From Hydrogenophaga sp. (GTDB lineage Bacteria > Pseudomonadota > Gammaproteobacteria > Burkholderiales > Burkholderiaceae_C): a DNA stretch of 64,000 nt. Both the position numbers and the translations under genes were made by a program. Location: positions 1-64,000 of the forward strand of contig JAGXSV010000051.1 of assembly GCA_018333605.1 (NCBI GenBank). Direction: 5' to 3'. Of the stretch, positions 8,222 through 17,015 are shown piece after piece; within the stretch, counting starts at the first letter, position 1, and each line of letters starts with the position of its first letter. The notes under the pieces were generated by a model. The model was not told where the DNA came from, ran no database searches, and saw only the letters and a list, made by a program, of their open reading frames with translations.

Positions 8222-8718
8222 AATGCTGGGTCTGCAAACGACAGGCCCGGGGATTCGGTCACACCGACAACCGACACGGTATCGGCGATCCCCGGCGCTA
8301 CCCCATCGACTGGGTGTTCTGCTCGCAGCGCTGCCAATCCGCGTTCCACGCGATGTACGGCAACTGGCTGCGCGCCAAGGATGGTCGGACCGACATCAAG
8401 GGGGTCGCCATGATCGATCCCTCTGATATCGAGCTGGCCGCGATACGCAAGTGCCTCAAGTCCTTCGGCGAGGCGGCAGGCGAGATCGGCTTCACCAAAC
8501 CGCTGGGCAACTACTCCGAAGCCGAGGCGCTGCAGGTGATCGACGCCATCGTCACTTGCTATACCGAGGCGATGGTTGAGCACCACGAGGCGAGCAAGTA
8601 CCCGCCCGTGCGCGGCATGACGCCAACGCCCGACCCCATGACACCGAGTGCGGCCAATCCGTTCGCGGATCTGGACGACGACCTGCCTTGGGAAGAACCG
8701 AAGGGGAAGAAGCCATGA
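8218..8718 (+). CDS. DUF6511 family zinc-ribbon protein
   Basis: The N-terminus MKCWVCKRQARGFGHTDN and the later WVFCSQRCQSAFHAMYG give a CxxC...CxxxC metal site typical of DUF6511 phage proteins. The rest (to residue 166) is helical, with a Pro/Asp-rich tail. The function is unknown; DNA or RNA binding through the zinc ribbon is an inference. It overlaps both neighbours by 4 bp. Confidence 0.75.
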   Translation: MKCWVCKRQARGFGHTDNRHGIGDPRRYPIDWVFCSQRCQSAFHAMYGNWLRAKDGRTDIKGVAMIDPSDIELAAIRKCLKSFGEAAGEIGFTKPLGNYSEAEALQVIDAIVTCYTEAMVEHHEASKYPPVRGMTPTPDPMTPSAANPFADLDDDLPWEEPKGKKP

Positions 8719-9452
8719 TGGACTTCAACTCCACTTCGAGCATCTCGGGCCAGATCACTGCGCTGGTCGACGCCGGGATGCAGCGGGCGCGAGCCCAGCA
8801 GTCCGAGCGCCAGTACCTTGGTGCCTCGCGGTTGGGCGCTGCCTGCGAGCGTGCGCTGCAGTTTGAGTACGCCAAGGCTCCCGTCGATCACGGCCGGGAC
8901 ACCCCGGGCCGGATGCTGCGCATCTTCGAGCGCGGCCACGTCATGGAGGACTGCATGGTCGCGTGGCTGCGCGACGCCGGTTTCGAATTGCGTACCCGCA
9001 GGGCCGATGGCGAGCAGTTTGGCTTCTCCGTGGCTGATGGCCGTCTGCAGGGCCACATCGACGGCGTCATCGTCGATGGCCCGGAGGGCTTTGCCTACCC
9101 GGCGCTCTGGGAAAACAAGTGCCTCGGCATGAAGTCCTGGCGCGAGCTGGAGAAGAACCGGCTCGCCGTGGCCAAGCCCGTATACGCCGCGCAAGTGGCG
9201 ATCTACCAAGCCTATCTCGAACTGCACGAGCACCCGGCGATCTTCACGGCGCTCAACGCCGACACGATGGAGATCTACACCGAGGCCGTGCCCTTTGACG
9301 CAGCCCTGGCCCAGCGAATGTCTGATCGGGCGGTGAAGGTCATCACGGCGAACGAAGCGGGAGATCTCCTGCCGCGCGCCTTCAATGACCCGACCCACTT
9401 CGAGTGCCGGATGTGCGCGTGGCAAGACCGCTGCTGGAGAACACAAGCATGA
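8715..9452 (+). CDS. PD-(D/E)XK exonuclease (Cas4/RecB-like)
   Basis: In this 245-aa protein GHIDGV supplies Asp116 and WENKC supplies Glu133 and Lys135 of a PD-(D/E)XK core. C-terminal cysteines (FECRMCAWQDRCW) with an early Cys suggest the iron-sulfur cluster seen in Cas4/RecB-type phage exonucleases. It should resect DNA ends for the Sak4/SSB annealing system encoded just upstream. The start at 8715 is fixed by an ATGA overlap. Confidence 0.8.
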   Translation: MMDFNSTSSISGQITALVDAGMQRARAQQSERQYLGASRLGAACERALQFEYAKAPVDHGRDTPGRMLRIFERGHVMEDCMVAWLRDAGFELRTRRADGEQFGFSVADGRLQGHIDGVIVDGPEGFAYPALWENKCLGMKSWRELEKNRLAVAKPVYAAQVAIYQAYLELHEHPAIFTALNADTMEIYTEAVPFDAALAQRMSDRAVKVITANEAGDLLPRAFNDPTHFECRMCAWQDRCWRTQA

Positions 9453-9703
9453 CCGACAACAACACCCCGGCCACCGGCATCGAGCCGATGATCGATGCCA
9501 AGCAGGCGGCCGCCGCGTTGCGCCTGCCGTACTACTGGTTCGCCGACCACGCGATGCGCACCAAGTACCGGATTCCGCACTACCTGATGGGTGGTCTGGT
9601 GCGCTACCGGCTGTCCGAACTCTCTGCGTGGGCCACGCGTACCACCGCCGTTCAGGGCCGTGATTCCCATGATGCGGACGCACCTGTCGAGGGAGCCGAA
9701 TGA
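9449..9703 (+). CDS. Small HTH-like DNA-binding protein
   Basis: The 84-aa product has a compact excisionase-like fold: MIDAKQAAAALRLPYYWFAD followed by KYRIPHYLMGGLVRYRLSEL resembles the HTH_17 helix-turn-helix plus wing. ATGA overlaps couple it to the exonuclease before and the primase after. It could load the primase-helicase or regulate early genes. Confidence 0.65.
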   Translation: MTDNNTPATGIEPMIDAKQAAAALRLPYYWFADHAMRTKYRIPHYLMGGLVRYRLSELSAWATRTTAVQGRDSHDADAPVEGAE

Positions 9704-11991
9704 TCGACTTCAACGACACCACCCAACCTGCGGAGCACAACAGGGAATCTGAACGAGACGAGATTCGCGCCGACTTGCTTGCGCGTCTGGAGTCGGTGCT
9801 GACCACGATGTTTCCGGCTGGCAAGAAGCGCCGTGGCAAGTTCCTGATCGGCGACATCCTCGGCAGTCCAGGTGACAGCCTCGAGGTGGTGCTGGAAGGT
9901 GAGAAGGCCGGTCTGTGGACGGATCGTGCCACCGGCGATGGCGGCGACATCTTCGCCCTGATCGCGGCCTATCTCGGTGCGAACGTCCACACCGATTTCC
10001 CTCGCGTGCTGGATGAAGCTGCCGATCTGCGCGGGCGGTCGCGGTCGGTGCCAGTGCGCAAGGCGAAGAAGGAAGCGCCTGTAGACGACCTCGGCCCGGC
10101 CACGGCGAAGTGGGACTACTTCGATGCCGGTGGCAAGCTGATCGCCGTCGTCTACCGCTATGACCCACCGGGAGGCAAGAAGGAATTCCGACCGTGGGAC
10201 GCGAAGCGCCGCAAGATGGCCCCGCCTGAGCCGCGCCCGCTGTTCAACCAGCCGGGCATCGGTGCGGCCAGTCACGTCGTCCTGGTCGAGGGCGAGAAGT
10301 GCGCGCAGGCCTTGATCGCCAGCGGCGTGGTGGCCACCACCGCCATGCACGGTGCCAATGCCCCGGTCGACAAGACCGACTGGTCGCCACTGGCTGGCAA
10401 GACGGTGCTGATCTGGCCCGACCGCGATGCGCCAGGGTGGGACTACGCCGACCGCGCGTCGCAGGCGATCTTGCAGGCAGGCGCGACCTCGGTCGCCATC
10501 CTCATGCCACCCGACGACAAGCCGGAGGGGTGGGACGCTGCAGATGCCATTCCCGAAGGTTTCGATGTCGGTGGCTTTCTGGCCGTCGGCGAGCGGATGC
10601 CGGTGATGCGCTCGGTGGAGGAAGCGCCTTCGCCAGACTTGCTGACGGGCATTGATTGGACGACCGAGGATGGCCTGTCCAGCGCTTTCACCCGCCGCTA
10701 TGGCGAAGACTGGCGCTACTGTGCCCTGTGGGGCAAGTGGCTGGTCTGGACGGGTGTGCGCTGGAATCCCGATCAGGTGCTCTACGTGTCGCATCTTTCC
10801 AGGGGCATCTGCCGCAACGCCTCGCTGAAAGCGGACACGCCGAGGCTCAAGGGCAAGCTGGCCAGTTCCGCCACGATTTCGTCGGTTGAAAAGATCGCGC
10901 GCTCTGACCCGAAGCACGCTTCCACCGCAGAGGAATGGGACGCCGATGTGTGGGCGCTGAATACCCCCGGTGGCGTGGTCGATCTACGCACCGGCCGGAT
11001 GCGCCCGCACCGGCGGGACGACCGAATGACCAAGGTGACCACGGCTACTCCGCAGGGCAATCCGGACAGTGCCTGCCCAACGTGGCGAGGGTTCCTGACA
11101 GACGTCACCGGCGGCGATGTCGATCTGATGGCCTACCTGCAACTGATGGTTGGCTACTGCCTGACGGGCGTCACCAGCGAGCACGCGCTGTTCTTCCTGT
11201 ACGGCACGGGCGCGAACGGCAAGTCGGTGTTCGTCAACGTGCTAACCACCATCCTGGGCGACTACGCGGCCAACGCCCCGATGGACACTTTCATGGAGGC
11301 GCGCAATGACCGACACCCCACCGATCTCGCCGGGCTGCGCGGTGCACGATTCGTGTCATCCATCGAAACGGAGCAAGGGCGGCGCTGGAACGAGTCCAAG
11401 GTCAAGGCCATCACCGGTGGCGACAAGGTGTCCGCGCGCTTCATGCGCCAGGACTTCTTCGAGTACCTGCCGCAGTTCAAGTTGGTGATCGCGGGCAATC
11501 ACAAGCCGTCGATCCGCAACGTCGACGAGGCGATGAAGCGTCGACTGCACCTGATCCCATTCACGGTGACGATCCCGCCCGAGCGCCGCGACGGCAGGCT
11601 GACCGAGAAGCTGCTCAAGGAACGCGATGGGATTTTGGCGTGGGCCGTCGAGGGCTGCAGCCGCTGGCAAAGCCAGGGCTTGAAGCCGCCCGCCAGCGTG
11701 GTGTCGGCGACCGAGGAGTATTTCGAGGCAGAAGATGCGCTCGGGCAGTGGATCGAAGAACGCTGTCTGCTGGCCAAGTCGCACCGCGAAGGTGTCTCCG
11801 AACTGTTCGCCGATTGGCGTGAATGGGCCGAGCGCGCTGGCGAGTACGTGGGCTCGGTCAAACGCTTCTCGGAGCTGATGGCGACTCGCAAGTTCGACAA
11901 GTGTCGGCTGACCGGAGGGGCTCGCGCCATCGCGGGCATCGCCCTCAGGCCCAAGCCGTACAGCCACGCCTACCCCTACCGCGATGACTGA
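9700..11991 (+). CDS. Phage primase-helicase (toprim + SF3/D5 helicase)
   Basis: This 763-aa protein is a P4/D5-type replication enzyme. Residues about 190-290 form a toprim domain (VVLVEGEKCAQALI, then TVLIWPDRDAPG). The C-terminal half is a superfamily 3 helicase with Walker A GTGANGKS near residue 500, and the D5_N region precedes it. It should unwind the origin and make primers. It is the only replication helicase in the prophage, so replication is probably theta-type and primase-dependent. Confidence 0.9.
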   Translation: MIDFNDTTQPAEHNRESERDEIRADLLARLESVLTTMFPAGKKRRGKFLIGDILGSPGDSLEVVLEGEKAGLWTDRATGDGGDIFALIAAYLGANVHTDFPRVLDEAADLRGRSRSVPVRKAKKEAPVDDLGPATAKWDYFDAGGKLIAVVYRYDPPGGKKEFRPWDAKRRKMAPPEPRPLFNQPGIGAASHVVLVEGEKCAQALIASGVVATTAMHGANAPVDKTDWSPLAGKTVLIWPDRDAPGWDYADRASQAILQAGATSVAILMPPDDKPEGWDAADAIPEGFDVGGFLAVGERMPVMRSVEEAPSPDLLTGIDWTTEDGLSSAFTRRYGEDWRYCALWGKWLVWTGVRWNPDQVLYVSHLSRGICRNASLKADTPRLKGKLASSATISSVEKIARSDPKHASTAEEWDADVWALNTPGGVVDLRTGRMRPHRRDDRMTKVTTATPQGNPDSACPTWRGFLTDVTGGDVDLMAYLQLMVGYCLTGVTSEHALFFLYGTGANGKSVFVNVLTTILGDYAANAPMDTFMEARNDRHPTDLAGLRGARFVSSIETEQGRRWNESKVKAITGGDKVSARFMRQDFFEYLPQFKLVIAGNHKPSIRNVDEAMKRRLHLIPFTVTIPPERRDGRLTEKLLKERDGILAWAVEGCSRWQSQGLKPPASVVSATEEYFEAEDALGQWIEERCLLAKSHREGVSELFADWREWAERAGEYVGSVKRFSELMATRKFDKCRLTGGARAIAGIALRPKPYSHAYPYRDD

Positions 11992-12119
11992 TCAATCCGG
12001 TCGAGTGACGGATTTGACGGGTTTCCTGATTGACGCGCTACACGTGCGCGCACGTAAGGGGCGTTGTCCTGACAAACCGTCGCATCCGTCACTCGCCCAC
12101 CCAACACGGAGTACATACG
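11992..12119. other. Intergenic region before the RuvC-like gene
   Basis: This 128-bp gap has a GC-rich palindromic core TACACGTGCGCGCACGTAAG and no open frame. Its place right after the primase gene would suit a replication origin or an operator, but no iterons are visible. Confidence 0.3.
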
Positions 12120-12584
12120 ATGAACACGACAATCCTGGCCCTTGATCTGGGCACACACACCGGGTGGGCCCTGCAGCACCTGGACGGCACCATCACCAGC
12201 GGCACGGAGTACTTCAAGCCGCAGCGATTCGAAGGCGGCGGAATGCGCTTCCTTCGATTCAAGCGCTGGCTCAACGAACTGCTCTCGACCAGCAATCACA
12301 TCAACGCGGTGTTCTTCGAGGAAGTTCGGCGACACGCGGGAGTGGACGCAGCGCACGCCTACGGCGGCTTCATGGGACACCTGACCGCGTGGTGTGAGCA
12401 TCACAACATTCCGTACCAGGGCGTTCCGGTCGGCACGATCAAGAAGCACGCGACCGGCAAAGGCAATGCGGGCAAGGACGAAATGATCACGTCCGTCCGC
12501 GAACGTGGTCACACCCCAGTCGATGACAACGAGGCCGACGCACTGGCCCTGCTGCACTGGGCCATCGATACGCAGGAGGTGTGA
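12120..12584 (+). CDS. RuvC-like Holliday junction resolvase
   Basis: The 154-aa protein has an RNase H fold with acidic residues in the RuvC positions: Asp9 in ILALDLGTHTGWAL, Glu67/Glu68 in VFFEEVRRHAG, and DDNEADALALL (136-146) near the end. IKKHATGKGNAGKDEM is the basic loop shared by phage RuvC-type resolvases. It should cut branched DNA before packaging. CGGAG lies before the ATG. Confidence 0.85.
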   Translation: MNTTILALDLGTHTGWALQHLDGTITSGTEYFKPQRFEGGGMRFLRFKRWLNELLSTSNHINAVFFEEVRRHAGVDAAHAYGGFMGHLTAWCEHHNIPYQGVPVGTIKKHATGKGNAGKDEMITSVRERGHTPVDDNEADALALLHWAIDTQEV

Positions 12585-12585
12585 A

Positions 12586-12795
12586 GTGAAGGTTCCGACA
12601 CCCCAATACCGCTGCTCCCTTGGTCGGCTGCAGCCGCAAGCCACGGATCTGGATGCCATCAAGGAACGTGGATGGCGTGACCAACACATCCTGGTGGTCA
12701 ACGCGTCCGACAACCGTCTGGACTTCATCGAGCGCGAGATCGTGCGACGCATCGGTGAACGCCTGTACGGGCCGGGAGGGACACGTCATGGCTGA
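12586..12795 (+). CDS. Hypothetical phage protein, 69 aa
   Basis: A GTG start at 12586 follows CAGGAGGTGTGAA directly after the resolvase stop. The protein reads MKVPTPQYRCSLGRLQ at its start and is charged and helical later. No family is recognised. It overlaps the DUF6362 gene by 8 bp, as expected in a compact early operon. Confidence 0.65.
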   Translation: MKVPTPQYRCSLGRLQPQATDLDAIKERGWRDQHILVVNASDNRLDFIEREIVRRIGERLYGPGGTRHG

Positions 12796-13198
12796 GTGGA
12801 CAACTGACGACGTGGCAGCACGCTTCGTGGAGGCTGCCGCCACCGGACGACGCTTGCCCCCTGTACGTGTGCAGGGCTACTTCAACTGCTGGCCTGCCTT
12901 CGTCCGCAAGGAGTGGGAAGCCTTTGCTGCTGACGAGAAGGTGTATCGCCCCTTCCCACCAAGCCCCGAGGCCATAGACCGGATGCTGGAGACGATGCGC
13001 TGGGTGCAGTGGCTGGAGGTCGAGCAGCGCCACCTTGTGTGGATGCGGGCCAAGCGCTACGGCTGGAGGGACATCACCATCCGCTTTGCCTGCGACCGTA
13101 CCACTGCGTGGCGGCGCTGGCAGCGGGCAATGGAGGTCGTGACCGCGAACCTCAACAACGAAGGCGTGCGGATGCTTCCAAAAACGTGGGCAATTTAG
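12788..13198 (+). CDS. DUF6362 family protein
   Basis: This 136-aa protein is helical, with ATGRRLPPVRVQGYFNCWPA at the start and a C-terminal helix-turn-helix-like segment (YGWRDITIRFACDRTTAWRR). DUF6362 proteins close the early operon in related prophages and resemble late-gene regulators, but their role is unproven. ATG at 12788 is chosen because the family begins here; frames upstream are shadows of other genes. Confidence 0.75.
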   Translation: MAEWTTDDVAARFVEAAATGRRLPPVRVQGYFNCWPAFVRKEWEAFAADEKVYRPFPPSPEAIDRMLETMRWVQWLEVEQRHLVWMRAKRYGWRDITIRFACDRTTAWRRWQRAMEVVTANLNNEGVRMLPKTWAI

Positions 13199-13409
13199 GG
13201 TAACGCTTGCCGCGTTTGTCCTTTCTTTGCCTTGCTTGTCCGTTTCGAGGCCCGGCAGCCCTGCAACAAAACAGCCCGGTCGGGGGTAGTATTTCGGCTA
13301 TCTTCTGGACAGCGGTGACGGTTGAGGCGATGGGCCCAGGCAAAAGGGGTCCTTCCTTCCCAAATCGCAATGCGGGGGGCGCGAGCGCGGCATTCGCCTA
13401 GCGTCCGAC

Positions 13410-13443
13410 TGCAAACCAAGGTTTGCAGGGTTTGCAGTTTGCA
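13410..13443. promoter_or_regulatory. Inverted and direct TTTGCA repeats
   Basis: TGCAAACC, AA, GGTTTGCA (13410-13427) is a perfect 8-bp inverted repeat, and two more TTTGCA copies follow at 13431 and 13438. The 320-bp space from 13199 to 13518 holds no convincing gene, so this is a likely operator for the methyltransferase genes or late genes. Confidence 0.45.
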
Positions 13444-13468
13444 CCCGCACCAGTCCGCACCCATCACG

Positions 13469-13505
13469 AGCCCGCCCACGGTTTTCCGTCGGCGGGCTTT
13501 CTTTT
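13469..13505 (+). terminator. Terminator of the early operon
   Basis: AGCCCGCC (13469-13476) pairs perfectly with GGCGGGCT (13491-13498) across a 14-base loop, followed by TTCTTTTT. It ends the early transcript just before the methyltransferases. Confidence 0.8.
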
Positions 13506-13518
13506 TGAGGAACCGATT

Positions 13519-14928
13519 CTGAACACGCTCAACGTCGAGTACCGCAACGTCGAGGCGCTGATCCCCTATGCCCGTAATCCACGCACGCACACGGATGAGC
13601 AGGTGGCCAAGATCGCCGCCAGCATCGTCGAGTACGGCTGGACGAATCCGGTTCTGGTGGACGGCGACAACGGGATCATTGCGGGCCACGGTCGTCTGGC
13701 CGCCGCGCGCAAGCTCGGGTTGGATCAGGTGCCGGTCATAGAACTGGCGCACCTCTCGCCCACGCAGAAGCGTGCCTACGTCATCTCTGACAACCGGCTG
13801 GCGCTTGACGCCGGTTGGAACGAGGAGATGCTGGCGCTGGAAATGGCCGAGCTGTCCGAGGCCGGGTACGACCTTGCGTTGACCGGTTTCGAGGATGCCG
13901 AGATCGAGGCCTTGCTCGCTGACGAGGTGGAAACCGATGACGCCGACCAGCAGGCAGATGCCGACGAGCCAGACGCTGGTGACGATGTGCCGGATGCCCC
14001 TGTGGTGCCGGTGTCCCGCACCGGCGATGTCTGGGCCATCGGCTCCCACCGTCTGATCTGTGGCGATGCCACCGACCCGACAGCAGTCGCCAAGCTGATG
14101 CAGGGCGATGCGGCCCGGCTGTGCTTCACCTCACCGCCTTACGGCAACCAGCGCGACTACACCTCCGGCGGCATCACCGATTGGGATGGCCTGATGCGCG
14201 GTGTGTTCGCCAAGGTGCCAATGGCCGACGACGGGCAGGTGCTGGTCAACCTCGGGCTGATCCATCGAGACAACGAAGTCATCCCGTATTGGGATGCGTG
14301 GCTGGGCTGGATGCGCACGCAGGGCTGGCGGCGTTTCGCTTGGTACGTCTGGGATCAAGGGCCAGGGATGCCCGGGGACTGGGCCGGTCGCTTCGCCCCG
14401 AGTTTCGAGTTCGTCTTTCACTTCAACCGCGCCAGTCGCAAACCCAACAAGATCGTGCCCTGCAAGCACGCGGGCCAGGAGTCGCACCTGCGCGCAGACG
14501 GGTCGTCCACGGCCATGCGTGGTAAGGACGGCGAGGTCGGCGGCTGGACGCACAAGGGCCAGCCGACACAGGACACCCGGATTCCCGACTCGGTGATTCG
14601 CGTGATGCGGCACAAGGGCAAGATTGGTCAGGACATCGACCACCCGGCTGTGTTCCCGGTGGCGTTGCCCGAGTTCGTGATCGAGGCCTATACGGACGCA
14701 GGCGACATCGTGTTCGAACCTTTTGGCGGCAGCGGTACCACGATGCTGGCCGCGCAGCGCACGGGTCGTGTGTGCCGCTGCGTGGAGATCGCGCCGGAGT
14801 ACGTGGACGTCGCCATCATGCGCTTCCAGCAGAACCACCCCGGCGTGCCCGTCACGCTGCTGGCCACAGGCCAGTCCTTCGACGAGGTGGTCAATGAACG
14901 TCAGGCCACCACGGAGGTAGAGCAATGA
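13519..14928 (+). CDS. ParB-like nuclease domain fused to DNA methyltransferase (first copy)
   Basis: The N-terminus is a ParB/Srx-type domain (VEALIPYARNPRTHTDEQVA, GIIAGHGRLAAARKLG), followed by an acidic linker and an N4/N6 methyltransferase with SPPYG as motif IV and FEPFGGSGTT as the SAM-binding motif I. Such fusions protect or mark phage DNA. No ATG, GTG or TTG fits well: GAGG at 13507-13510 points to a CTG at 13519 (or ATT at 13516), while an earlier TTG would lie inside the terminator hairpin. The stop overlaps the second copy by 4 bp. Confidence 0.8.
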   Translation: MNTLNVEYRNVEALIPYARNPRTHTDEQVAKIAASIVEYGWTNPVLVDGDNGIIAGHGRLAAARKLGLDQVPVIELAHLSPTQKRAYVISDNRLALDAGWNEEMLALEMAELSEAGYDLALTGFEDAEIEALLADEVETDDADQQADADEPDAGDDVPDAPVVPVSRTGDVWAIGSHRLICGDATDPTAVAKLMQGDAARLCFTSPPYGNQRDYTSGGITDWDGLMRGVFAKVPMADDGQVLVNLGLIHRDNEVIPYWDAWLGWMRTQGWRRFAWYVWDQGPGMPGDWAGRFAPSFEFVFHFNRASRKPNKIVPCKHAGQESHLRADGSSTAMRGKDGEVGGWTHKGQPTQDTRIPDSVIRVMRHKGKIGQDIDHPAVFPVALPEFVIEAYTDAGDIVFEPFGGSGTTMLAAQRTGRVCRCVEIAPEYVDVAIMRFQQNHPGVPVTLLATGQSFDEVVNERQATTEVEQ

Positions 14929-16163
14929 CCGCCTCCTGGTTTGCCGACAAGATCGAACAGTGGCCGACTGCCAAGCTGCTGCCCTATGCCCGCAACGCGC
15001 GTACTCACTCGGACGATCAGGTGGCGCAGATCGCCGCGTCAATTGCCGAGTTCGGATTCACCAATCCGATCCTGGCGGGCAGCGATGGCGTGATCGTCGC
15101 CGGTCACGGACGGCTTGCTGCTGCGCAGAAGCTTGGGCTGGCGGTGGTGCCGGTGGTGGTGCTCGATCATCTGAGTGCGACCCAGCGCCGAGCACTGGTG
15201 ATCGCGGACAACCGCATCGCCGAGAACGCGGGCTGGGACGACGCGATGCTGCGCATCGAGATCGCATCACTGCAGGACGACAACTTCGACGTGTCGCTGA
15301 CCGGCTTTGATGCAGATGCGCTGGCCGAATTGATGGCGGGCGACGAGCCGGATGGCGAAGGCGAAACCGATGACGATGCGGTACCCGAGGTCAGCGAGAC
15401 TCCGGTTTCGCGTCCAGGCGATGTCTGGCTGCTCGGCGGCCACCGTCTGCTGTGTGGCGACTCCACCGTGGCTGAGAGCTACGACCGAGTTCTTGATGGC
15501 GAGCCGGTGGATATGGTCTTCACCGACCCGCCGTACAACGTGAATTACGCCAACAGCGCCAAGGACAAGATGCGTGGCAAGGACCGCGCGATCCTGAACG
15601 ACAACCTCGGCGACGGCTTCTACGACTTCCTTTTGGCGGCGCTGACGCCGACCATCGCGCATTGCCGGGGCGGGATCTACGTGGCGATGTCGTCCAGCGA
15701 ACTGGATGTACTGCAGGCCGCATTCCGCGCCGCCGGTGGCAAGTGGTCGACGTTCATCATCTGGGCCAAGAACACCTTTACGCTGGGTCGGGCCGACTAC
15801 CAGCGCCAGTACGAGCCGATCCTGTACGGATGGCCCGAGGGCGCGCAGCGTCACTGGTGCGGCGACCGCGACCAGGGCGACGTCTGGAACATCAAGAAGC
15901 CGCAGAAGAACGACCTGCATCCGACGATGAAGCCGGTGGAGTTGGTCGAGCGCGCGATCCGCAATTCGAGCCGACCGGGCAACGCGGTGCTCGACCCGTT
16001 CGGCGGCTCCGGCACGACGCTGATTGCCGCCGAAAAGTCAGGGCGGCTGGCACGGCTGATCGAACTCGACCCTAAGTATGTGGACGTGATCGTGCGCCGC
16101 TGGCAGGAATGGACTGGCAAGCAAGCCACCCGCGATTCGGATGGCGCGCTGTTCGATGATTAG
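14925..16163 (+). CDS. ParB-like domain fused to DNA methyltransferase (second copy)
   Basis: The 412-aa protein has the same plan as the gene before it: ParB-like part (KLLPYARNARTHSDDQVAQI, GVIVAGHGRLAAAQKLG), a short acidic linker, and a methyltransferase with TDPPYNVNY and LDPFGGSGTTLIAAE. The two ParB parts are clearly paralogous, but the catalytic halves differ (TDPPY versus SPPYG), so they should methylate different sites. The start is fixed by an ATGA overlap. The stop converges on a minus-strand gene with 4 bp of overlap. Confidence 0.9.
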   Translation: MTASWFADKIEQWPTAKLLPYARNARTHSDDQVAQIAASIAEFGFTNPILAGSDGVIVAGHGRLAAAQKLGLAVVPVVVLDHLSATQRRALVIADNRIAENAGWDDAMLRIEIASLQDDNFDVSLTGFDADALAELMAGDEPDGEGETDDDAVPEVSETPVSRPGDVWLLGGHRLLCGDSTVAESYDRVLDGEPVDMVFTDPPYNVNYANSAKDKMRGKDRAILNDNLGDGFYDFLLAALTPTIAHCRGGIYVAMSSSELDVLQAAFRAAGGKWSTFIIWAKNTFTLGRADYQRQYEPILYGWPEGAQRHWCGDRDQGDVWNIKKPQKNDLHPTMKPVELVERAIRNSSRPGNAVLDPFGGSGTTLIAAEKSGRLARLIELDPKYVDVIVRRWQEWTGKQATRDSDGALFDD

Positions 16164-16528
16164 GCGGCGAGCGACTCCTCGGCGATCTCGCAGTGAATCA
16201 CAAAGCCCGTCAGGTAGGGCAAACCGCGCGGGATGCCATATTCCTTGCTGGTCTGGCGGCCAATCGTCCAGCCCATCCACTGCCGGGTGGCGGCGTTGAT
16301 GGCATCTGCAAGGGGCTGACCCCGGTACAGCCCGTTTTGTACCTCGTCGGCAAAGTGGCGTCCGTGGCGGCTGTCGAGGAAGAACCGGACTGATTCGAGG
16401 GGCTGACCGGTAGCGTCGGAGATGGCGGTCATCGCCAGGGGCCACGCGGTGCTGGCGTGTTCGTTCATCGTGCCCCAAAAGCCCCAGGCATCGTTCTGGG
16501 TGGCGGGCATTTGCTGGTTGATGTTCAT
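16160..16528 (-). CDS. Hypothetical phage protein, 122 aa
   Basis: The start is supported by CAAGGAG. The protein reads like a small soluble enzyme-like or adaptor protein with NDAWGFWGTMNEHASTAWPL early and GWTIGRQTSKEYGIPRGLPY later. No family is recognised. Together with three other minus-strand genes up to 17836 it forms a block facing against the late genes. A leader repeat lies 37 bp upstream. Confidence 0.65.
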   Translation of the reverse strand: MNINQQMPATQNDAWGFWGTMNEHASTAWPLAMTAISDATGQPLESVRFFLDSRHGRHFADEVQNGLYRGQPLADAINAATRQWMGWTIGRQTSKEYGIPRGLPYLTGFVIHCEIAEESLAA

Positions 16529-16565
16529 CTCTGGCTCCTTGGGGTTGATCGTTGCGACACCCGTA

Positions 16566-16595
16566 GTAACGCGCTGTTCGATTGAGAAGCCAAGC
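16566..16595 (-). repeat. Leader repeat, copy 2
   Basis: AGTAACGCGCTGTTC, six bases, GAAGCCAAGC on the plus strand. It sits 37 bp before the start of the 122-aa gene. The flank can form an imperfect hairpin (AGAAGCCAAG with CTTGGCCTCT). Confidence 0.7.
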
Positions 16596-16626
16596 TGTTC
16601 TTGGCCTCTTTCTCAATCAATTTCGA

Positions 16627-16986
16627 TTACCCGAGACGGGCCACGTACCGGGCGTAGTCGCCGCCCTCTGGATTCACGTAAAGGTAGGGGCGACCCGGTG
16701 CGGTGACCTCGACGCAAAGATAGCCGTCGCCGGTGCCGCCACCTTTGCCGCGCAGCCAGTCGCGCGATACCAACAGGCTGCGGGCAAAGGCATCGAACTC
16801 GTCGACGGTCAGTTCCTTGGTCTCGGTGACATAGACCTTGGTCTGACCCTGGCCGCCAACTTCGTCCAAGTCGGCAGGCTTGCGGGCAAACGGCAATCGG
16901 ACGCTCAACTCCTCGACCTGGAAGGTGGTGTCGCCAAACTGCAGGGTGCGCGGGGTGCGTTCGATGGTGATGGTCATGGTGCTCAT
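16627..16986 (-). CDS. Hypothetical protein, 119 aa
   Basis: ATG at 16986 follows CAGGAGAAC. The protein has a beta-rich N-terminus (MTITIERTPRTLQFGDTTFQ) and a C-terminal strand-rich part with DGYLCVEVTAPGRPYLYVNP. No family is recognised. The longer open frame to 17262 overlaps the DUF3489 gene and is a shadow. Confidence 0.6.
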   Translation of the reverse strand: MSTMTITIERTPRTLQFGDTTFQVEELSVRLPFARKPADLDEVGGQGQTKVYVTETKELTVDEFDAFARSLLVSRDWLRGKGGGTGDGYLCVEVTAPGRPYLYVNPEGGDYARYVARLG

Positions 16987-17015
16987 GAATGTTCTCCTGG
17001 GTGTTGGCGTTGCGA

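Noticed and set aside
13207-13401. Possible 64-aa gene in the gap before the methyltransferases
   Set aside because: It has no ribosome site, an unlikely composition and lies between a coding end and an operator-like cluster.
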